64,000 bases of DNA from assembly GCF_001746835.1 (NCBI RefSeq), contig NZ_CP016094.1:3797501-3861500 (forward strand), read 5' to 3'. Position numbers and translations under genes: made by a program. The notes under the pieces are model-generated. The model was not told the origin of the DNA and made no database searches. It saw nothing but the letters and a program-made list of their open reading frames with translations. Shown here in pieces: positions 52,281 to 62,003 of the stretch. How positions within the stretch are numbered: position 1 is the first letter of the stretch; each line of letters opens with the position of its first letter. This DNA is from Lacunisphaera limnophila. Its GTDB lineage: Bacteria > Verrucomicrobiota > Verrucomicrobiia > Opitutales > Opitutaceae.

Positions 52281-53372
52281 TTACGCTTCGAAGCCCAGCG
52301 CCAGTGCCACCGCGTCGTAGGTGATGCGGCCGCCGCGCGTGTTCACGCCCCGGCCCAGGCCCGGATGCTCGACGAGCGCGCGTTCCACCCCTTTCTGCAC
52401 CATCAACGCGATGAACGGCTCGGTCGCCTGCGTCAGCCCCATGGTCGAGGTCCGCCCGACGAGCGCGGGCATGTTGGGCACGGCATAATGAATCACCCCG
52501 TGCTCCTCGTAGGTCGGCTCCTCGTGCGAGGTCGGGCGGATCGTCTCCACGCAACCACCCTGGTCGATCGCGATGTCCACGATCACGCTGCCCGGGCGCA
52601 TCTGCCGCACCACCTTCCGGCTCACCACGATCGGTGCCCGCGCGGCGGGAATCAGCACCGCACCGATCAGGAGGTCGGCATCCGCCACTTCCGAGGCGAT
52701 GTTGGCGGGATTGGACATGAGCGTCACGACGCGGCCGCGATATTCCTGGTCAAGGGCCTCCAGCTTGCGCGTGTCGAGGTCGAGCACGGTGACCCGCGCC
52801 CCCATGCCGACCGCCATTTGCACCGCATGCGCACCGGAGTTGCCCGCCCCGATCACCACCACGTGACCAGGCATCGAGCCCGGGATGCCGCCGAGCAGCA
52901 CCCCCGAGCCCCCAAGTTGCGACTGCAACCGGTAGGCACCGATCTGGATCGAGAGCCGGCCCGCCACCTGTGACATGGGCTTGAGCAGCGGGAAAGATCC
53001 ATCCGCGCCCTCGACCGTCTCATACGCAATGCCCAGGATGTTTTTCCGGCACAGCTCCTTCGCCAGCTCCGGGCACGCCGCGAGATGAAGGTAGGTGAAC
53101 AGCGTCTGTCCCTCCTGCATCAGCGCAAACTCGCCAGCCTGCGGCTCCTTCACCTTGAGGATGAAGTCCGACTCCTTCCACACGCGCGCGGCCGAGGCCA
53201 CGACGGTGGCGCCGGCGGCCTTGTATTCGTCATCCGTGAAGCCGGCGCTGCGGCCCGCCCCTTTTTCGAACAGTACGTCGCCCCCGAGCGCGATCACGCG
53301 GCGGCAGAGATTGGGCGTCAGGGAGACGCGGGTTTCACCGATTTTGATTTCTTTGGGTACGCCGATAGTCAT
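52281..53372 (-). CDS. ald: Alanine dehydrogenase
   Basis: 363 aa, family length. NAD-dependent interconversion of L-alanine and pyruvate plus ammonia. The N-terminal motif is GVPKEIKIGETRVSLTP, followed by EKGAGRSAGFTDDEY and KVKEPQ, TLFTYLHLAA, the NAD-binding HVVVIGAGNSGAHAVQMAVGMGARVTVLD, and DIAIDQGGCVETIRPTSHEEP. It could link ammonium from the nitrate pathway to amino acids, though it is a separate transcript. ATG at 53372. Confidence 0.95.
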   Translation of the reverse strand: MTIGVPKEIKIGETRVSLTPNLCRRVIALGGDVLFEKGAGRSAGFTDDEYKAAGATVVASAARVWKESDFILKVKEPQAGEFALMQEGQTLFTYLHLAACPELAKELCRKNILGIAYETVEGADGSFPLLKPMSQVAGRLSIQIGAYRLQSQLGGSGVLLGGIPGSMPGHVVVIGAGNSGAHAVQMAVGMGARVTVLDLDTRKLEALDQEYRGRVVTLMSNPANIASEVADADLLIGAVLIPAARAPIVVSRKVVRQMRPGSVIVDIAIDQGGCVETIRPTSHEEPTYEEHGVIHYAVPNMPALVGRTSTMGLTQATEPFIALMVQKGVERALVEHPGLGRGVNTRGGRITYDAVALALGFEA

Positions 53373-53506
53373 TTGCGCGTTATGACACGGGCAAAGTCGG
53401 CGGCTGGCAATGCCGGAAGCGCCGGCCGGCGACCACTCCAGCCTAGTTCGAAAACGAGGTTTGCCTGCCACGCCTCACCTTGGAATGTCTTCCTCCGTCC
53501 CCCGTC

Positions 53507-53998
53507 ATGCCCCATCCCATCGAACTGATCGTCGCCTGTGCCGAAAACCGCATCATCGGCCGCGCCGGCCGCCTCCCGTTCGACATCCCGGAGGACAAGC
53601 AGTGGTTCCACGACCAGACGGCCAACCATACCGTGGTCCTGGGCCGCATCTGCTACGAGACCTGGCCCCACGTGCGGGCCGACGGCCGCCAGCCGGTCGT
53701 GATCACCTCCGACCGGTCCCTGGCCCGTCCCGGGGTCCTGGTCGCGGCGAACGTGCCGGAAGCCCTGGCCCTCGCCCAAAAACTGCCCGGACGCCTGCTG
53801 GTGTGCGGCGGCCAGCGGATCTATGAGGAAACCCTGCCGCTCGCCGACCGCCTGATCCTCACCCAGGTCCATGCCCCGGTGGAAGGAGACACGTGGTTTC
53901 CCGAATGGCGGCACCTGTCCTGGCGGGAAACCTGGAAACGCGAGGGCGCGGACCGGAATTTCCGCTACACCTTCTCCGTTCTGGAACGGGTGCGTTAG
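53507..53998 (+). CDS. folA: Dihydrofolate reductase
   Basis: 163 aa. It reduces dihydrofolate with NADPH. Motifs: LIVACAENRIIGRAGRLPFDIPEDKQWFHDQT (catalytic acid in PED; Phe replaces the common Trp of LPW), HTVVLGRICYETWP, VVITSDRSL, and LLVCGGQRIYEETLPLADRLILTQV. All usual DHFR elements are present. ATG 53507 (MPHPIELIVACA). Confidence 0.88.
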   Translation: MPHPIELIVACAENRIIGRAGRLPFDIPEDKQWFHDQTANHTVVLGRICYETWPHVRADGRQPVVITSDRSLARPGVLVAANVPEALALAQKLPGRLLVCGGQRIYEETLPLADRLILTQVHAPVEGDTWFPEWRHLSWRETWKREGADRNFRYTFSVLERVR

Positions 53999-54052
53999 CC
54001 CACCCGGGGCCGCGTCACGCCCGCGGCGCTCCGGCCCGGTCCTCGGCCGGCC

Positions 54053-54241
54053 TCAATGGTCGCAAGCCGTGGTGTCGATATGCAGGATCGCATAGAGCGG
54101 ACAATACCCGCATACGGCGGTCAGGATTGGCGGCAGGGCGATCAGTCCCCACAGGTTTTCCGCCGAGACTCCCCAGAGGGCGATGATGCAGCCCCCGACA
54201 AAACGCAGCCCGATATCATATGATCCGATGTTGGTTTTCAT
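54053..54241 (-). CDS. DUF2892 small membrane protein
   Basis: 62 aa. It begins MKTNIGSYDIGLRFVGGCII with two hydrophobic helices (VGGCIIALWGVSAENLWGLIALPPILTAVCGYCPLYAIL). The pattern NIG..D...R...G and CP.Y..L is typical of DUF2892/YgaP-type inner-membrane proteins. Function unknown. ATG 54241; the 54307 start adds 22 residues without support. Confidence 0.82.
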   Translation of the reverse strand: MKTNIGSYDIGLRFVGGCIIALWGVSAENLWGLIALPPILTAVCGYCPLYAILHIDTTACDH

Positions 54242-54328
54242 GGCAGCTCCTTTGATGCCACCAGTGTACCCCACCGGTCTCAGGCCGGCTCCGCATATCT
54301 TGGCCAAAGTCCGTGCGAATCGGACCGG

Positions 54329-54856
54329 CTAGCCCAGCCGCGCCGCATGTGCCTTGGCCACTTCGACGTATTTCTCCGCCCAAGCCCGCAGGCCCTGCAG
54401 CTCCGTCTCCTTCAGCGGCCGGACCACCTTGGCGGGTGAGCCCAGGATCATGGAGCCCGCGGGGGCGACGAAACGCTGCGTCACGAGGGCATTCGCCCCG
54501 ACGATGCAATGGTCCCCGATGACCGCCCCGTCGAGGATCGTGGCCCCCATGCCAATCAGGCATTCGTCGCCAATCGTGCAGGCATGGATGATGGCGCTGT
54601 GTCCGATGGTGGTGTAGTTGCCCACTTTAACCCCATAGTCATCCGCCAGGTGGACCATCGCCAGGTCCTGGATGTTCGAGCCCTCGCCGATCTCAATCGT
54701 GTTGATATCGCCGCGCAGCACACAGCCGTACCACACACTGCTGAGCGCGCCGAGCTTCACGTCGCCATGCACGGTGGCGTTGGGTGCCACGAAAGCCGCC
54801 GCGCTGATGTTGGGGGTTTTGCCCAGGTGCCGGGCGAGTCTTTCCTTGATGTCCAT
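54329..54856 (-). CDS. Gamma-class carbonic anhydrase family protein (YrdA/PaaY-like)
   Basis: 175 aa left-handed beta-helix. Hexapeptide repeats begin APNATVHGDVKLGALSSVWYGCVLRGDINTIEIGEGSNIQD. Zinc-ligand histidines are in LAMVHLADD, GHSAIIHACTIGDE (two His). Active carbonic anhydrase or acyltransferase-like activity cannot be told apart from sequence. Confidence 0.88.
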   Translation of the reverse strand: MDIKERLARHLGKTPNISAAAFVAPNATVHGDVKLGALSSVWYGCVLRGDINTIEIGEGSNIQDLAMVHLADDYGVKVGNYTTIGHSAIIHACTIGDECLIGMGATILDGAVIGDHCIVGANALVTQRFVAPAGSMILGSPAKVVRPLKETELQGLRAWAEKYVEVAKAHAARLG

Positions 54857-54865
54857 GCCCGCAGC

Positions 54866-55015
54866 CTAGGACTTTCGGCTGGCAGGGCAAACCTCACTTG
54901 CCCGCTTTTCCGGGCCGCCCGCGAACCAGACCACCAGGCAGACCACGCCCCCCGCCATCACCGCGGCCGCAGCAGTCATGCCGGCCACCAGCAGGATTAG
55001 GTCGAGGGCATTCAT
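54866..55015 (-). CDS. Possible small single-span membrane protein
   Basis: 49 aa, beginning MNALDLILLVAGMTAAAAVM, with one long hydrophobic segment (about 5-31) and a polar tail GGPEKRASEVCPASRKS. It ends 9 nt before the carbonic-anhydrase-like gene on the same strand, so it could be co-transcribed. No Shine-Dalgarno is clear and no family is recognised. Existence is uncertain. Confidence 0.35.
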   Translation of the reverse strand: MNALDLILLVAGMTAAAAVMAGGVVCLVVWFAGGPEKRASEVCPASRKS

Positions 55016-55147
55016 GCGAGTAAGTGACCGCTTAGACGCGCCGAAGTGCCGGGAGTTTCCTGCCGGAAAACTTTCTCGCCGCAGGCCTTCTTCCTGCTCA
55101 CCCTCGCGTTCCGTAGCTTCCCCCCCCGCTCATCCCCTTCTTCTTCC

Positions 55148-56443
55148 ATGGAGCAACTCACCCACATTCTGCGCGGCTTGTTAGGCATCACTGTTTTCGT
55201 GGGCCTCGCCGTCCTCTTCAGCGAAAACCGCCGGGCCATCAACTGGCGCGTGGTCACGATTGGCCTGCTGCTGCAGTTCGTCTTCGCCGGGCTGGTCATC
55301 TACGCGCCACCGGTGCGCTATGCCGTCGAGTTGGTGGGCAACTTCTTCGTCAAGCTCCTCGCCTTCACCAACGAGGGCACGAAATTCGTCTTCGGCTCGC
55401 TGGTGGACCAGGAAAAGCACGGCGTGGTCTTCGGCCTGAGCATCCTCCCGTCCATCATTTTCTTCTCTGCCTTCACCTCGGCGCTCTACTACCTCGGCAT
55501 CCTCCAGAAGATCGTCTGGGTCTTCGCCTGGGTGATGACCAAGACCATGCGCCTCTCCGGCCCGGAGACCCTCAGCGCCTCCGCCAATATCTTTCTCGGC
55601 CAGACCGAGGCGCCGCTCCTGATCAAGCCCTACCTCAACACCATGACGCGCTCGGAAATCCTTTGCGTCATGATCGGCGGCATGGCCACGGTCGCCGGCG
55701 CCGTGATGATCGCCTACATCAGCTTCCTCGGCGGCACCGACCCGGCGCAGCAGGTGATCTTCGCCACCCACCTGATCACCAAGTCCGTCATCTCCGCCCC
55801 CGCCGCCCTGCTCATTGCCAAGATCCTCGTGCCGCAGACGGAGGCCGTCAGCACCGAACTCGCGGTCAACAAGGAGAAGATCGGCTCCAACCTGCTCGAC
55901 GCCATCTGCCTCGGCACGACCGACGGCCTCAAGCTCTGCGTCAACGTCGGCGCCATGCTGATCGTCTTCACCGCCCTCGTCGCGTTGGTGAACTATGTGC
56001 TCAGCGGCTGGCTCGGTGATCCGCTCGGGCTGAACACCTGGGTCGCCACCGCCACCGGCGGCGTGTTCAAGTCCTTCTCGCTCGATTTCCTGCTCGGCAT
56101 GCTCTTCGCCCCTGTCGCCTGGCTGATGGGCATCAGCAACGACGCCCTGCTCCAGTCCGGCGCCCTCCTCGGCACCCGCACCGTGCTCAACGAATTCGTC
56201 GCCTTCATCGATCTCGCCCGCCTCAAGGACACCGGCCTCTACACCGACAGCCGCAATCTCATGATCATGACCTACGCGCTCTGCGGCTTTGCCAACATCG
56301 TCTCCATCGGCATTCAGATCGGCGGCATCGGCGCCATCGCCCCGGCCCAACGCGAAAACCTCGCCAAGCTCGGCGTGAAGGCCCTCCTCGGCGGCAGCCT
56401 CGCCTGCTTCATGGCCGCCGCGATCGCCGGCATGCTCGTCTAA
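55148..56443 (+). CDS. NupC-type concentrative nucleoside transporter
   Basis: 431 aa with about ten hydrophobic segments. CNT-family motifs: GTKFVFGSLVD, FGLSILPSIIFFSAFTSALYYLGILQ, ESLSASANIFLGQTEAPL in the form ETLSASANIFLGQTEAPLLI, and NEFVAFIDLAR plus CGFANIVSIGIQIGGIGAIAP. It imports nucleosides with Na+ or H+. ATG 55148 places MEQLTHILRGLLG at the start, the family's usual beginning. Confidence 0.93.
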   Translation: MEQLTHILRGLLGITVFVGLAVLFSENRRAINWRVVTIGLLLQFVFAGLVIYAPPVRYAVELVGNFFVKLLAFTNEGTKFVFGSLVDQEKHGVVFGLSILPSIIFFSAFTSALYYLGILQKIVWVFAWVMTKTMRLSGPETLSASANIFLGQTEAPLLIKPYLNTMTRSEILCVMIGGMATVAGAVMIAYISFLGGTDPAQQVIFATHLITKSVISAPAALLIAKILVPQTEAVSTELAVNKEKIGSNLLDAICLGTTDGLKLCVNVGAMLIVFTALVALVNYVLSGWLGDPLGLNTWVATATGGVFKSFSLDFLLGMLFAPVAWLMGISNDALLQSGALLGTRTVLNEFVAFIDLARLKDTGLYTDSRNLMIMTYALCGFANIVSIGIQIGGIGAIAPAQRENLAKLGVKALLGGSLACFMAAAIAGMLV

Positions 56444-56973
56444 GCCACCACCTCCGCCCGGGGCATCCCACAATCGGGACCGGGTGATGTCATTTTCAGG
56501 GCAAATCCGAGGGAAGACAGAGGGTCGGCATTCCTTAGCCGTTGTTCCCGTTGACTTAACAACTGTGGCGAACGTTGGCATGCACCATGCAAATGCCCGC
56601 ACATGCCGCTCGCCACGCACACGCTTTCCTTCCGGGATCACTCGCGTGTTTTCCTAACCCTCGGAGTTGCGCTCGCCGTTGCCGCAACCTTCCTCGTTTC
56701 GCTGCTCGGCCTTCTCCCCTGATCCGCCATGGCCGGCACCGCGCACCCTTGGATTTTCCGTAGTTCGCTGGCCCGCGCCAGCCAGCTCACGCTCCTGGTC
56801 GTCGCCCTGGGCCTCGCCACCGTCTCCTGGCCTCATCCCGGCCTCCCCGCCTCCCTCGCCCTCGCGCTCAACCCGCCTGTGCCCGCGGTCACGGCCGACG
56901 CGGCGCCGTCCGGCGAGTGGCCGCGCGCCGCCCTCCGCCTCTGGTTCCTCCTGCCCCAAATCCTTCCACGCCC
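56444..56973. other. 530-bp stretch without a secure gene
   Basis: Between nupC and the first permease. It contains two small open frames with hydrophobic segments: 56603-56722 (39 aa, MPLATHTLSFRDHSRVFLTL...) and 56729-56977 (82 aa, MAGTAHPWIFRSSLARASQL...). Neither has a clear ribosome-binding site or a recognised family, and the second overlaps the permease start. I treat them as unproven. A promoter for the permease array is likely here. Confidence 0.4.
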
Positions 56974-59496
56974 ATGATCATTGAAACCTTTCTCCAGGAC
57001 CTGCGCATCGGTCTCCGCGTCCTCATCAAGGAAAAATCCTTCTGCGCGCTCGCCATCTTCGTCCTCTCGCTCGGCATCTGCGCCGTCACCACCCAGTTCA
57101 GCGTGGTCAACGGCGTGATGCTGCGCGGCTTCTCGTTCCCGAACGCCAGCCGCCTCGTGAGCGTCCAGCTTATCGACCCGACCTCCGTGAATTTCTTCGG
57201 CGTGAACAGCCAGATGTTCTCCCAGGACTTTCTCGACCTTGAGGCCGAGCAAAAGTCGCTCGAGCACCTGGGGGCCTACATCAACGGCTCCACCGTCAAC
57301 ATGACCATCGGCGCCGACGCCCAGCGCTTCACCGGCGCCTACGTCTCCGACGGTTTCATGCCGGCCCTCGGCGTCACCCCGGTCATGGGCCGCGGCTTCA
57401 CGCGCGAGGACAACACCCCCGGCGCCCCCAAGGTCACCATCATCGGCTACGAGCTCTGGCAGCGGCATTTCGGCGGCGCGCCCGATATCCTCGGCCGCAG
57501 CGTCCGCCTCAACGGCAAGCCGGCCACCGTGATCGGGGTCATGGCCCCGGGCTTCGCCTTCCCGCAAAACGAACAGCTCTGGATCCCCGTCTTCAACGAG
57601 TTCCCGCCGCAGGACCGCAACAACCAGAACGCCGCCGGCAACGGCGTGCAACTCCTCGCGTCCCTCAAGCCCGGCGTCTCCGTCGACCAGGCCCAGCTGG
57701 AGTTCTCCGCCTTCGCCCGCCGCTTCGCCGAGACCTACCCCGACACCAACAAGGTCTTCAACACCGCCCTGGTCGAGCCGCTCATCAAGGCCTTCACGCC
57801 CGCCGCCCTCAGCGGCCAGCTCCTCGTCATGCTCGCCTTCTGCTTCGGCGTCCTCCTCCTCGCCTGCGTCAACGTGATGAACATGCAGTTCGCCCGCGCC
57901 ACCCTGCGCGCCAAGGAACTCGCCATCCGCTCCTCCCTGGGCGCCACGCGGGTCCGCCTCATCCGGCAGATGCTGACCGAGAGCCTGCTCGTGGCCGTCC
58001 TCGGCGCCATCCTCGGCGTCGGCCTCTCCTACTGGGCCGTCGACCTCCTCACGGCGACGGTCAAGAACCTCGCCAACCCCATCCCGGCCTACATCACCTT
58101 CGACATCGACGGCCGCGTCCTCGCCTTCACCGTCGGCGCCACCCTCGTCGCCGCGCTCGTCTCCGGCCTCATCCCGGCCTGGATGTCCTCCCGCGCCAGC
58201 GCCGCCGAGGCCCTCAAGGACAGCGGCCGCGGCACCACCAGCCGCGCCGTCAACCTCATCACCCGCGGCCTCGTCGTCGGCCAGCTGTTCGTCACCTGCA
58301 TCCTGCTCATCGGGTCGCTGCTCCAGCTGCGCTCCATCCTCAACCAGCAGTCCCTCGACTACGGTTACGACACGTCCGCCGTGCTCGCCGGCCGCATGGG
58401 CCTGATGGACGGCGACTACCCGACCAATGAGGCGCGCCAGCTCTTCTACGAGCGCCTGCTCGCCCAGGTCCGCACCAACCCCGCCGTCGAGGCGGTCGCC
58501 CTCACCAACCGCTTCCGCATGGTTTTCTCCGGCGCCACCGCCATCGAGATCGAGGGCCGCGCCTACAAGGAGGAAAAAGACCGCCCCAACGCCAGCTTCG
58601 AGCAGGTCTCCGACGGCTACTTTGGCGTCACCGCCCAAAAGCTGCTCGAGGGCCGGGATTTCAACGGCGACGACACCGATGCCCGGCTCCCCGTCGCCAT
58701 CGTCAACGCGGCCTTCGCCCGGAAACACTACGGCCTCGAGAGCGCCCTCGGCCGCCGCTTCCGCCTCAGTCTCAACAACGGCGCGTCGTTCACCCCCTGG
58801 CGCACGATCGTCGGGGTCGTGTCCGACGTCCGCATGGTCGGCCCCTTCCCCAACGCCAATGTCGACGATTCCGGCTTCTACGTGCCCTTCTTTGCCACGC
58901 TGTTCAGCCCGGTCGCGGCGGCGGAACCGTCGGCGCCGCAATTCGGCACCATCGCCCTCCGGGCCCGCGGCGGCCAGCGCGGCACCGCCCTCCTGGAGGT
59001 CCTCCGCAGCGAGGCCCGCAAGGCCGACCCCAACCTGCCGCTGTACTTTGTCGGCACCCCCAAGGACAGCATCGAGGTCTTCACCGGCGCCAACAAGGTT
59101 ATCGCCACCATGTTCACCCTTTTCGGTGCCGTCGCCATGGTGCTCGCCTCGGTCGGGCTGTACGGCGTGACGTCCTTCTCGGTCAACCAGCGCACGCAGG
59201 AGTTCGGCGTCCGCATGGCCCTCGGCGCGGACCAAGGCCGCATCCTCGGCATGGTGATGAAACAGGGCTCCTGGCAGCTCGGCCTCGGCCTGGGCATCGG
59301 TCTCTTGCTCTCCGCCGGCCTGGCCGTCGCTTTTGGCGCCCAGATCCAGAACTTCCTCATCGGGATCACCGCCCTCGACCCGCTCACCTACCTCGCCGTC
59401 ACCGTCGTCCTCTCCGTCGTCTCCCTCATCGCCACGCTCATCCCCGCCCGCCGTGCCACCCGCGTCGACCCCATGGTCGCCCTCCGCTCCGAGTAA
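56974..59496 (+). CDS. MacB/FtsX-type permease, ADOP-like, copy 1
   Basis: 840 aa. The arrangement is that of Acidobacterial-duplicated-orphan-permease-like proteins: an N-terminal membrane helix (about 22-45), a periplasmic MacB-type core domain (about 50-270), three helices with FtsX signature (LACVNVMNMQFARATLRAKELAIRSSLGATRVRLIRQMLTESLLVAVLG), a second periplasmic core, and three final helices ending ARRATRVDPMVALRSE. No dedicated ATPase is adjacent. Probably part of an export or envelope-stress system; substrate unknown. Confidence 0.88.
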   Translation: MIIETFLQDLRIGLRVLIKEKSFCALAIFVLSLGICAVTTQFSVVNGVMLRGFSFPNASRLVSVQLIDPTSVNFFGVNSQMFSQDFLDLEAEQKSLEHLGAYINGSTVNMTIGADAQRFTGAYVSDGFMPALGVTPVMGRGFTREDNTPGAPKVTIIGYELWQRHFGGAPDILGRSVRLNGKPATVIGVMAPGFAFPQNEQLWIPVFNEFPPQDRNNQNAAGNGVQLLASLKPGVSVDQAQLEFSAFARRFAETYPDTNKVFNTALVEPLIKAFTPAALSGQLLVMLAFCFGVLLLACVNVMNMQFARATLRAKELAIRSSLGATRVRLIRQMLTESLLVAVLGAILGVGLSYWAVDLLTATVKNLANPIPAYITFDIDGRVLAFTVGATLVAALVSGLIPAWMSSRASAAEALKDSGRGTTSRAVNLITRGLVVGQLFVTCILLIGSLLQLRSILNQQSLDYGYDTSAVLAGRMGLMDGDYPTNEARQLFYERLLAQVRTNPAVEAVALTNRFRMVFSGATAIEIEGRAYKEEKDRPNASFEQVSDGYFGVTAQKLLEGRDFNGDDTDARLPVAIVNAAFARKHYGLESALGRRFRLSLNNGASFTPWRTIVGVVSDVRMVGPFPNANVDDSGFYVPFFATLFSPVAAAEPSAPQFGTIALRARGGQRGTALLEVLRSEARKADPNLPLYFVGTPKDSIEVFTGANKVIATMFTLFGAVAMVLASVGLYGVTSFSVNQRTQEFGVRMALGADQGRILGMVMKQGSWQLGLGLGIGLLLSAGLAVAFGAQIQNFLIGITALDPLTYLAVTVVLSVVSLIATLIPARRATRVDPMVALRSE

Positions 59497-59581
59497 GGAA
59501 GAAGGATGAATTATGCATTAAGAAGTTCCCAGCCCGCCAACCTCACCGCCGTTTTCTTAATTCTTCCTGCTTAATTCTTAG
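59497..59581. repeat. AT-rich TTAATTCTT repeats between permease genes 1 and 2
   Basis: Left arm AGGATGAATTATGCATTAAG and right arm TTCTTAATTCTTCCTGCTTA then ATTCTTAG form an imperfect inverted repeat in a 91-bp spacer whose composition contrasts strongly with the flanking genes. Confidence 0.6.
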
Positions 59582-59587
59582 TTCCCC

Positions 59588-61996
59588 ATGAACGACCTCC
59601 GCTTCGCCCTGCGCCAGCTCGCCAAGGCCCCCGGCTACACCTTCGTGATGGTCGCCACCCTGGCCCTCGGCATCGGCCTGAACACCTCGATGTTCAGCAT
59701 CCTGAACCTGCTGCTGCTGCGGCCGCTCCCCTACCCGGAAAAGGACAACCTCGTCCGCGTCTACCGCACGACCAAGCAGGATCCGCGCGGCGGCCACAGC
59801 GCGGCGTCCTTCCTGGATCTCCGGCGCGAAACGGCCGGCTTCGCCCGCCTCATTGGCTTCCGCCAGTGGGGTTACACGCTCACGCAGCCGGGCCGCAGCC
59901 CCGAGAATCTCAACGGCGTGCGCGTCTCCACCGATTTCTTCAGCGTGCTCGGCCTGCCCCCGGCGCTCGGCCGCAGCTTCTCGGCCGCGGAGGACCACGC
60001 CGGCAATCAGGTGATGATCATCAGCCACAAGGCCTGGCTCGCCCATTTCGGCGGCGACCCCGCCATCGTCGGCCAGAGCGTTTTACTGGACAGCCAGCCG
60101 GTCACCATCATCGGCGTCCTGCCCGCGGAGTTCGCCAACCTCTTCCTGTGGGGTCCAGGCGACGTCTTCCGCCCGATGGGGCTCAACGAGCAGGAGAAGG
60201 CCACCCACGACGACAACTCCCTCCAGCTCATCACGCGTCTCGAGGGGGGCCTTTCCCTCGACCAGCTCAACACCCGGCTCGCCTCCGTGGCCGTCAACCT
60301 CGCGCCCACCCGGCCTCGCGAGCAGAGTGAGGACGGCCTCCGCGCCCACCCGCTCCAGTCCACGCTCATGCCGCCGGGCACCGCCGCCGGCCCCATCTTC
60401 CTCCTCGGCCTGGCCGGTATCGTCCTCCTCATCATCTGCGACAATCTCGCCAGCCTGCAGCTGGCCCGCGCCACCTCCCGCACCCGCGAGTTCGCCATCC
60501 GGGCCGCCCTCGGCGCCTCCCGCAGCCATCTGCTCAAACCGCTGCTGCTGGAAAGCCTCCTGCTCGCCGGCGTCGGCGGACTCCTCGGCATCCTCGTCAC
60601 CGTCTGGGGCAACGCCTGGATCGCCCATACCATGTCGGCTACTTTCCCGATCGAGCTGGATATCAGCATCGACGGCCGCGTGCTGGCCTTCGCGCTCGTC
60701 GTCTCCGTGCTCACCGGGATCATGTTCGGCCTCGCTCCCGCGTGGCTCTCCGCCCGCGTCAACGTCAACGACACCCTCAAGAGCGGCGCCCGCGGCGCCA
60801 CCGGTGATCGCTCGCACCTCCGCTTCCGCAATCTGCTCATCGTTTTCCAGTTTGCCGCCGTCCTCGTCCAGCTCAGCTGCACCGGTTTCTTCATCCGCGG
60901 CATGCAGACCCTCCAGCAGCGCGACATCGGCTGGAACACCGCCGGCCTCACCCAGGGCATTGTGAACCTGCCGCAGGCCCGCTACGCATCGGAAGAACAG
61001 GTGCGCGGCTTCTATCACGAGCTCGAACAGCGCCTGCGCGCGCTGCCCGGCGTGGAAAATGTCGCGATCGGCTGGACCGCCCCGCTCTACCAGCTGCTCA
61101 CCACCCGTACCTACGTCGTCGAGGGCCGGGAACCGCCCGTGCCGGGCCAGGAACCCATCGCCTTCCTCAATGCGGTTTCGCCGTCCTTCCTCGACACCCT
61201 GCAGATCCGCCTGCTCGCCGGCCGTTCGTTCACCGCGGCGGATCGCGCCGGCGCGCCGCCCGTCGTTCTGATCAACGAGGCCATGGCCCGCGCCCTCTTC
61301 CCGGGCCAGGAACCCGTTGGCCAGCGCCTGCGCACGGGCTCCGGTGAGACCGCCGTCGTCGCCGAGATCGTCGGCGTCTTCAAGGACGTCGGCCTGGCCG
61401 GCAACCCCGCCCCCCAGTCCACGCCCTATCAGGTCTTCAAACCGCTCGCCCAGGAAACCTGGAACTATGTCACCATCGTCGTGCGCGCCGGCGCCACGCC
61501 CATGACCGAGCCGCTGCGCCGCACCGTCGCGGAGCTCGATCCCAACGTCCCCGTCCAGCTCCTCAACACCATGGACGAACTCGCCAAGACCAGCACTCGC
61601 ACCATGGAACTCATCACCACGATTTTCGCCGGCTTCAGCGTGCTCAGCCTGCTGCTCGCCGCCATGGGCCTGTACGGCGTCATCGCCCGCCTCGTCGCCC
61701 AGCGCACGGCCGAGATCGGGGTGCGCCTCGCCCTCGGCGCCCAGCTGCGTGATATCCTCCGCCTGGTCATGGGCGCCGGCTTCCGCCTCGCCCTGCTCGG
61801 AGCCGGCCTTGGCCTGCTCGGCGCCATTCTGGCCAATCTCGCCATCGCCCAGATCTTCAACGGCAAACCCTCCCTCGACCTCGTCATCCTGCCGGCCATG
61901 ACCGTCACGCTGGTGTTGGTCGCGCTCCTCGCCAGCTACCTGCCGGCCCGGCGCGCCACCCGCATCGACCCCATGACGGCGCTCCGCGCCGACTGA
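59588..61996 (+). CDS. MacB/FtsX-type permease, ADOP-like, copy 2
   Basis: 802 aa with the same architecture as copy 1: MNDLRFALRQLAKAPGYTFVMVATLALGIGLNTSMFSILN at the start, MacB-type periplasmic core, middle FtsX helices with QLARATSRTREFAIRAALGASRSHLLKPLLLESLLLAGVGGLLG, second core, and final ARRATRIDPMTALRAD. Sequence divergence from copies 1 and 3 is high, so the array is old or was assembled from different sources. Confidence 0.9.
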   Translation: MNDLRFALRQLAKAPGYTFVMVATLALGIGLNTSMFSILNLLLLRPLPYPEKDNLVRVYRTTKQDPRGGHSAASFLDLRRETAGFARLIGFRQWGYTLTQPGRSPENLNGVRVSTDFFSVLGLPPALGRSFSAAEDHAGNQVMIISHKAWLAHFGGDPAIVGQSVLLDSQPVTIIGVLPAEFANLFLWGPGDVFRPMGLNEQEKATHDDNSLQLITRLEGGLSLDQLNTRLASVAVNLAPTRPREQSEDGLRAHPLQSTLMPPGTAAGPIFLLGLAGIVLLIICDNLASLQLARATSRTREFAIRAALGASRSHLLKPLLLESLLLAGVGGLLGILVTVWGNAWIAHTMSATFPIELDISIDGRVLAFALVVSVLTGIMFGLAPAWLSARVNVNDTLKSGARGATGDRSHLRFRNLLIVFQFAAVLVQLSCTGFFIRGMQTLQQRDIGWNTAGLTQGIVNLPQARYASEEQVRGFYHELEQRLRALPGVENVAIGWTAPLYQLLTTRTYVVEGREPPVPGQEPIAFLNAVSPSFLDTLQIRLLAGRSFTAADRAGAPPVVLINEAMARALFPGQEPVGQRLRTGSGETAVVAEIVGVFKDVGLAGNPAPQSTPYQVFKPLAQETWNYVTIVVRAGATPMTEPLRRTVAELDPNVPVQLLNTMDELAKTSTRTMELITTIFAGFSVLSLLLAAMGLYGVIARLVAQRTAEIGVRLALGAQLRDILRLVMGAGFRLALLGAGLGLLGAILANLAIAQIFNGKPSLDLVILPAMTVTLVLVALLASYLPARRATRIDPMTALRAD

Positions 61997-62003
61997 AGCC
62001 GCC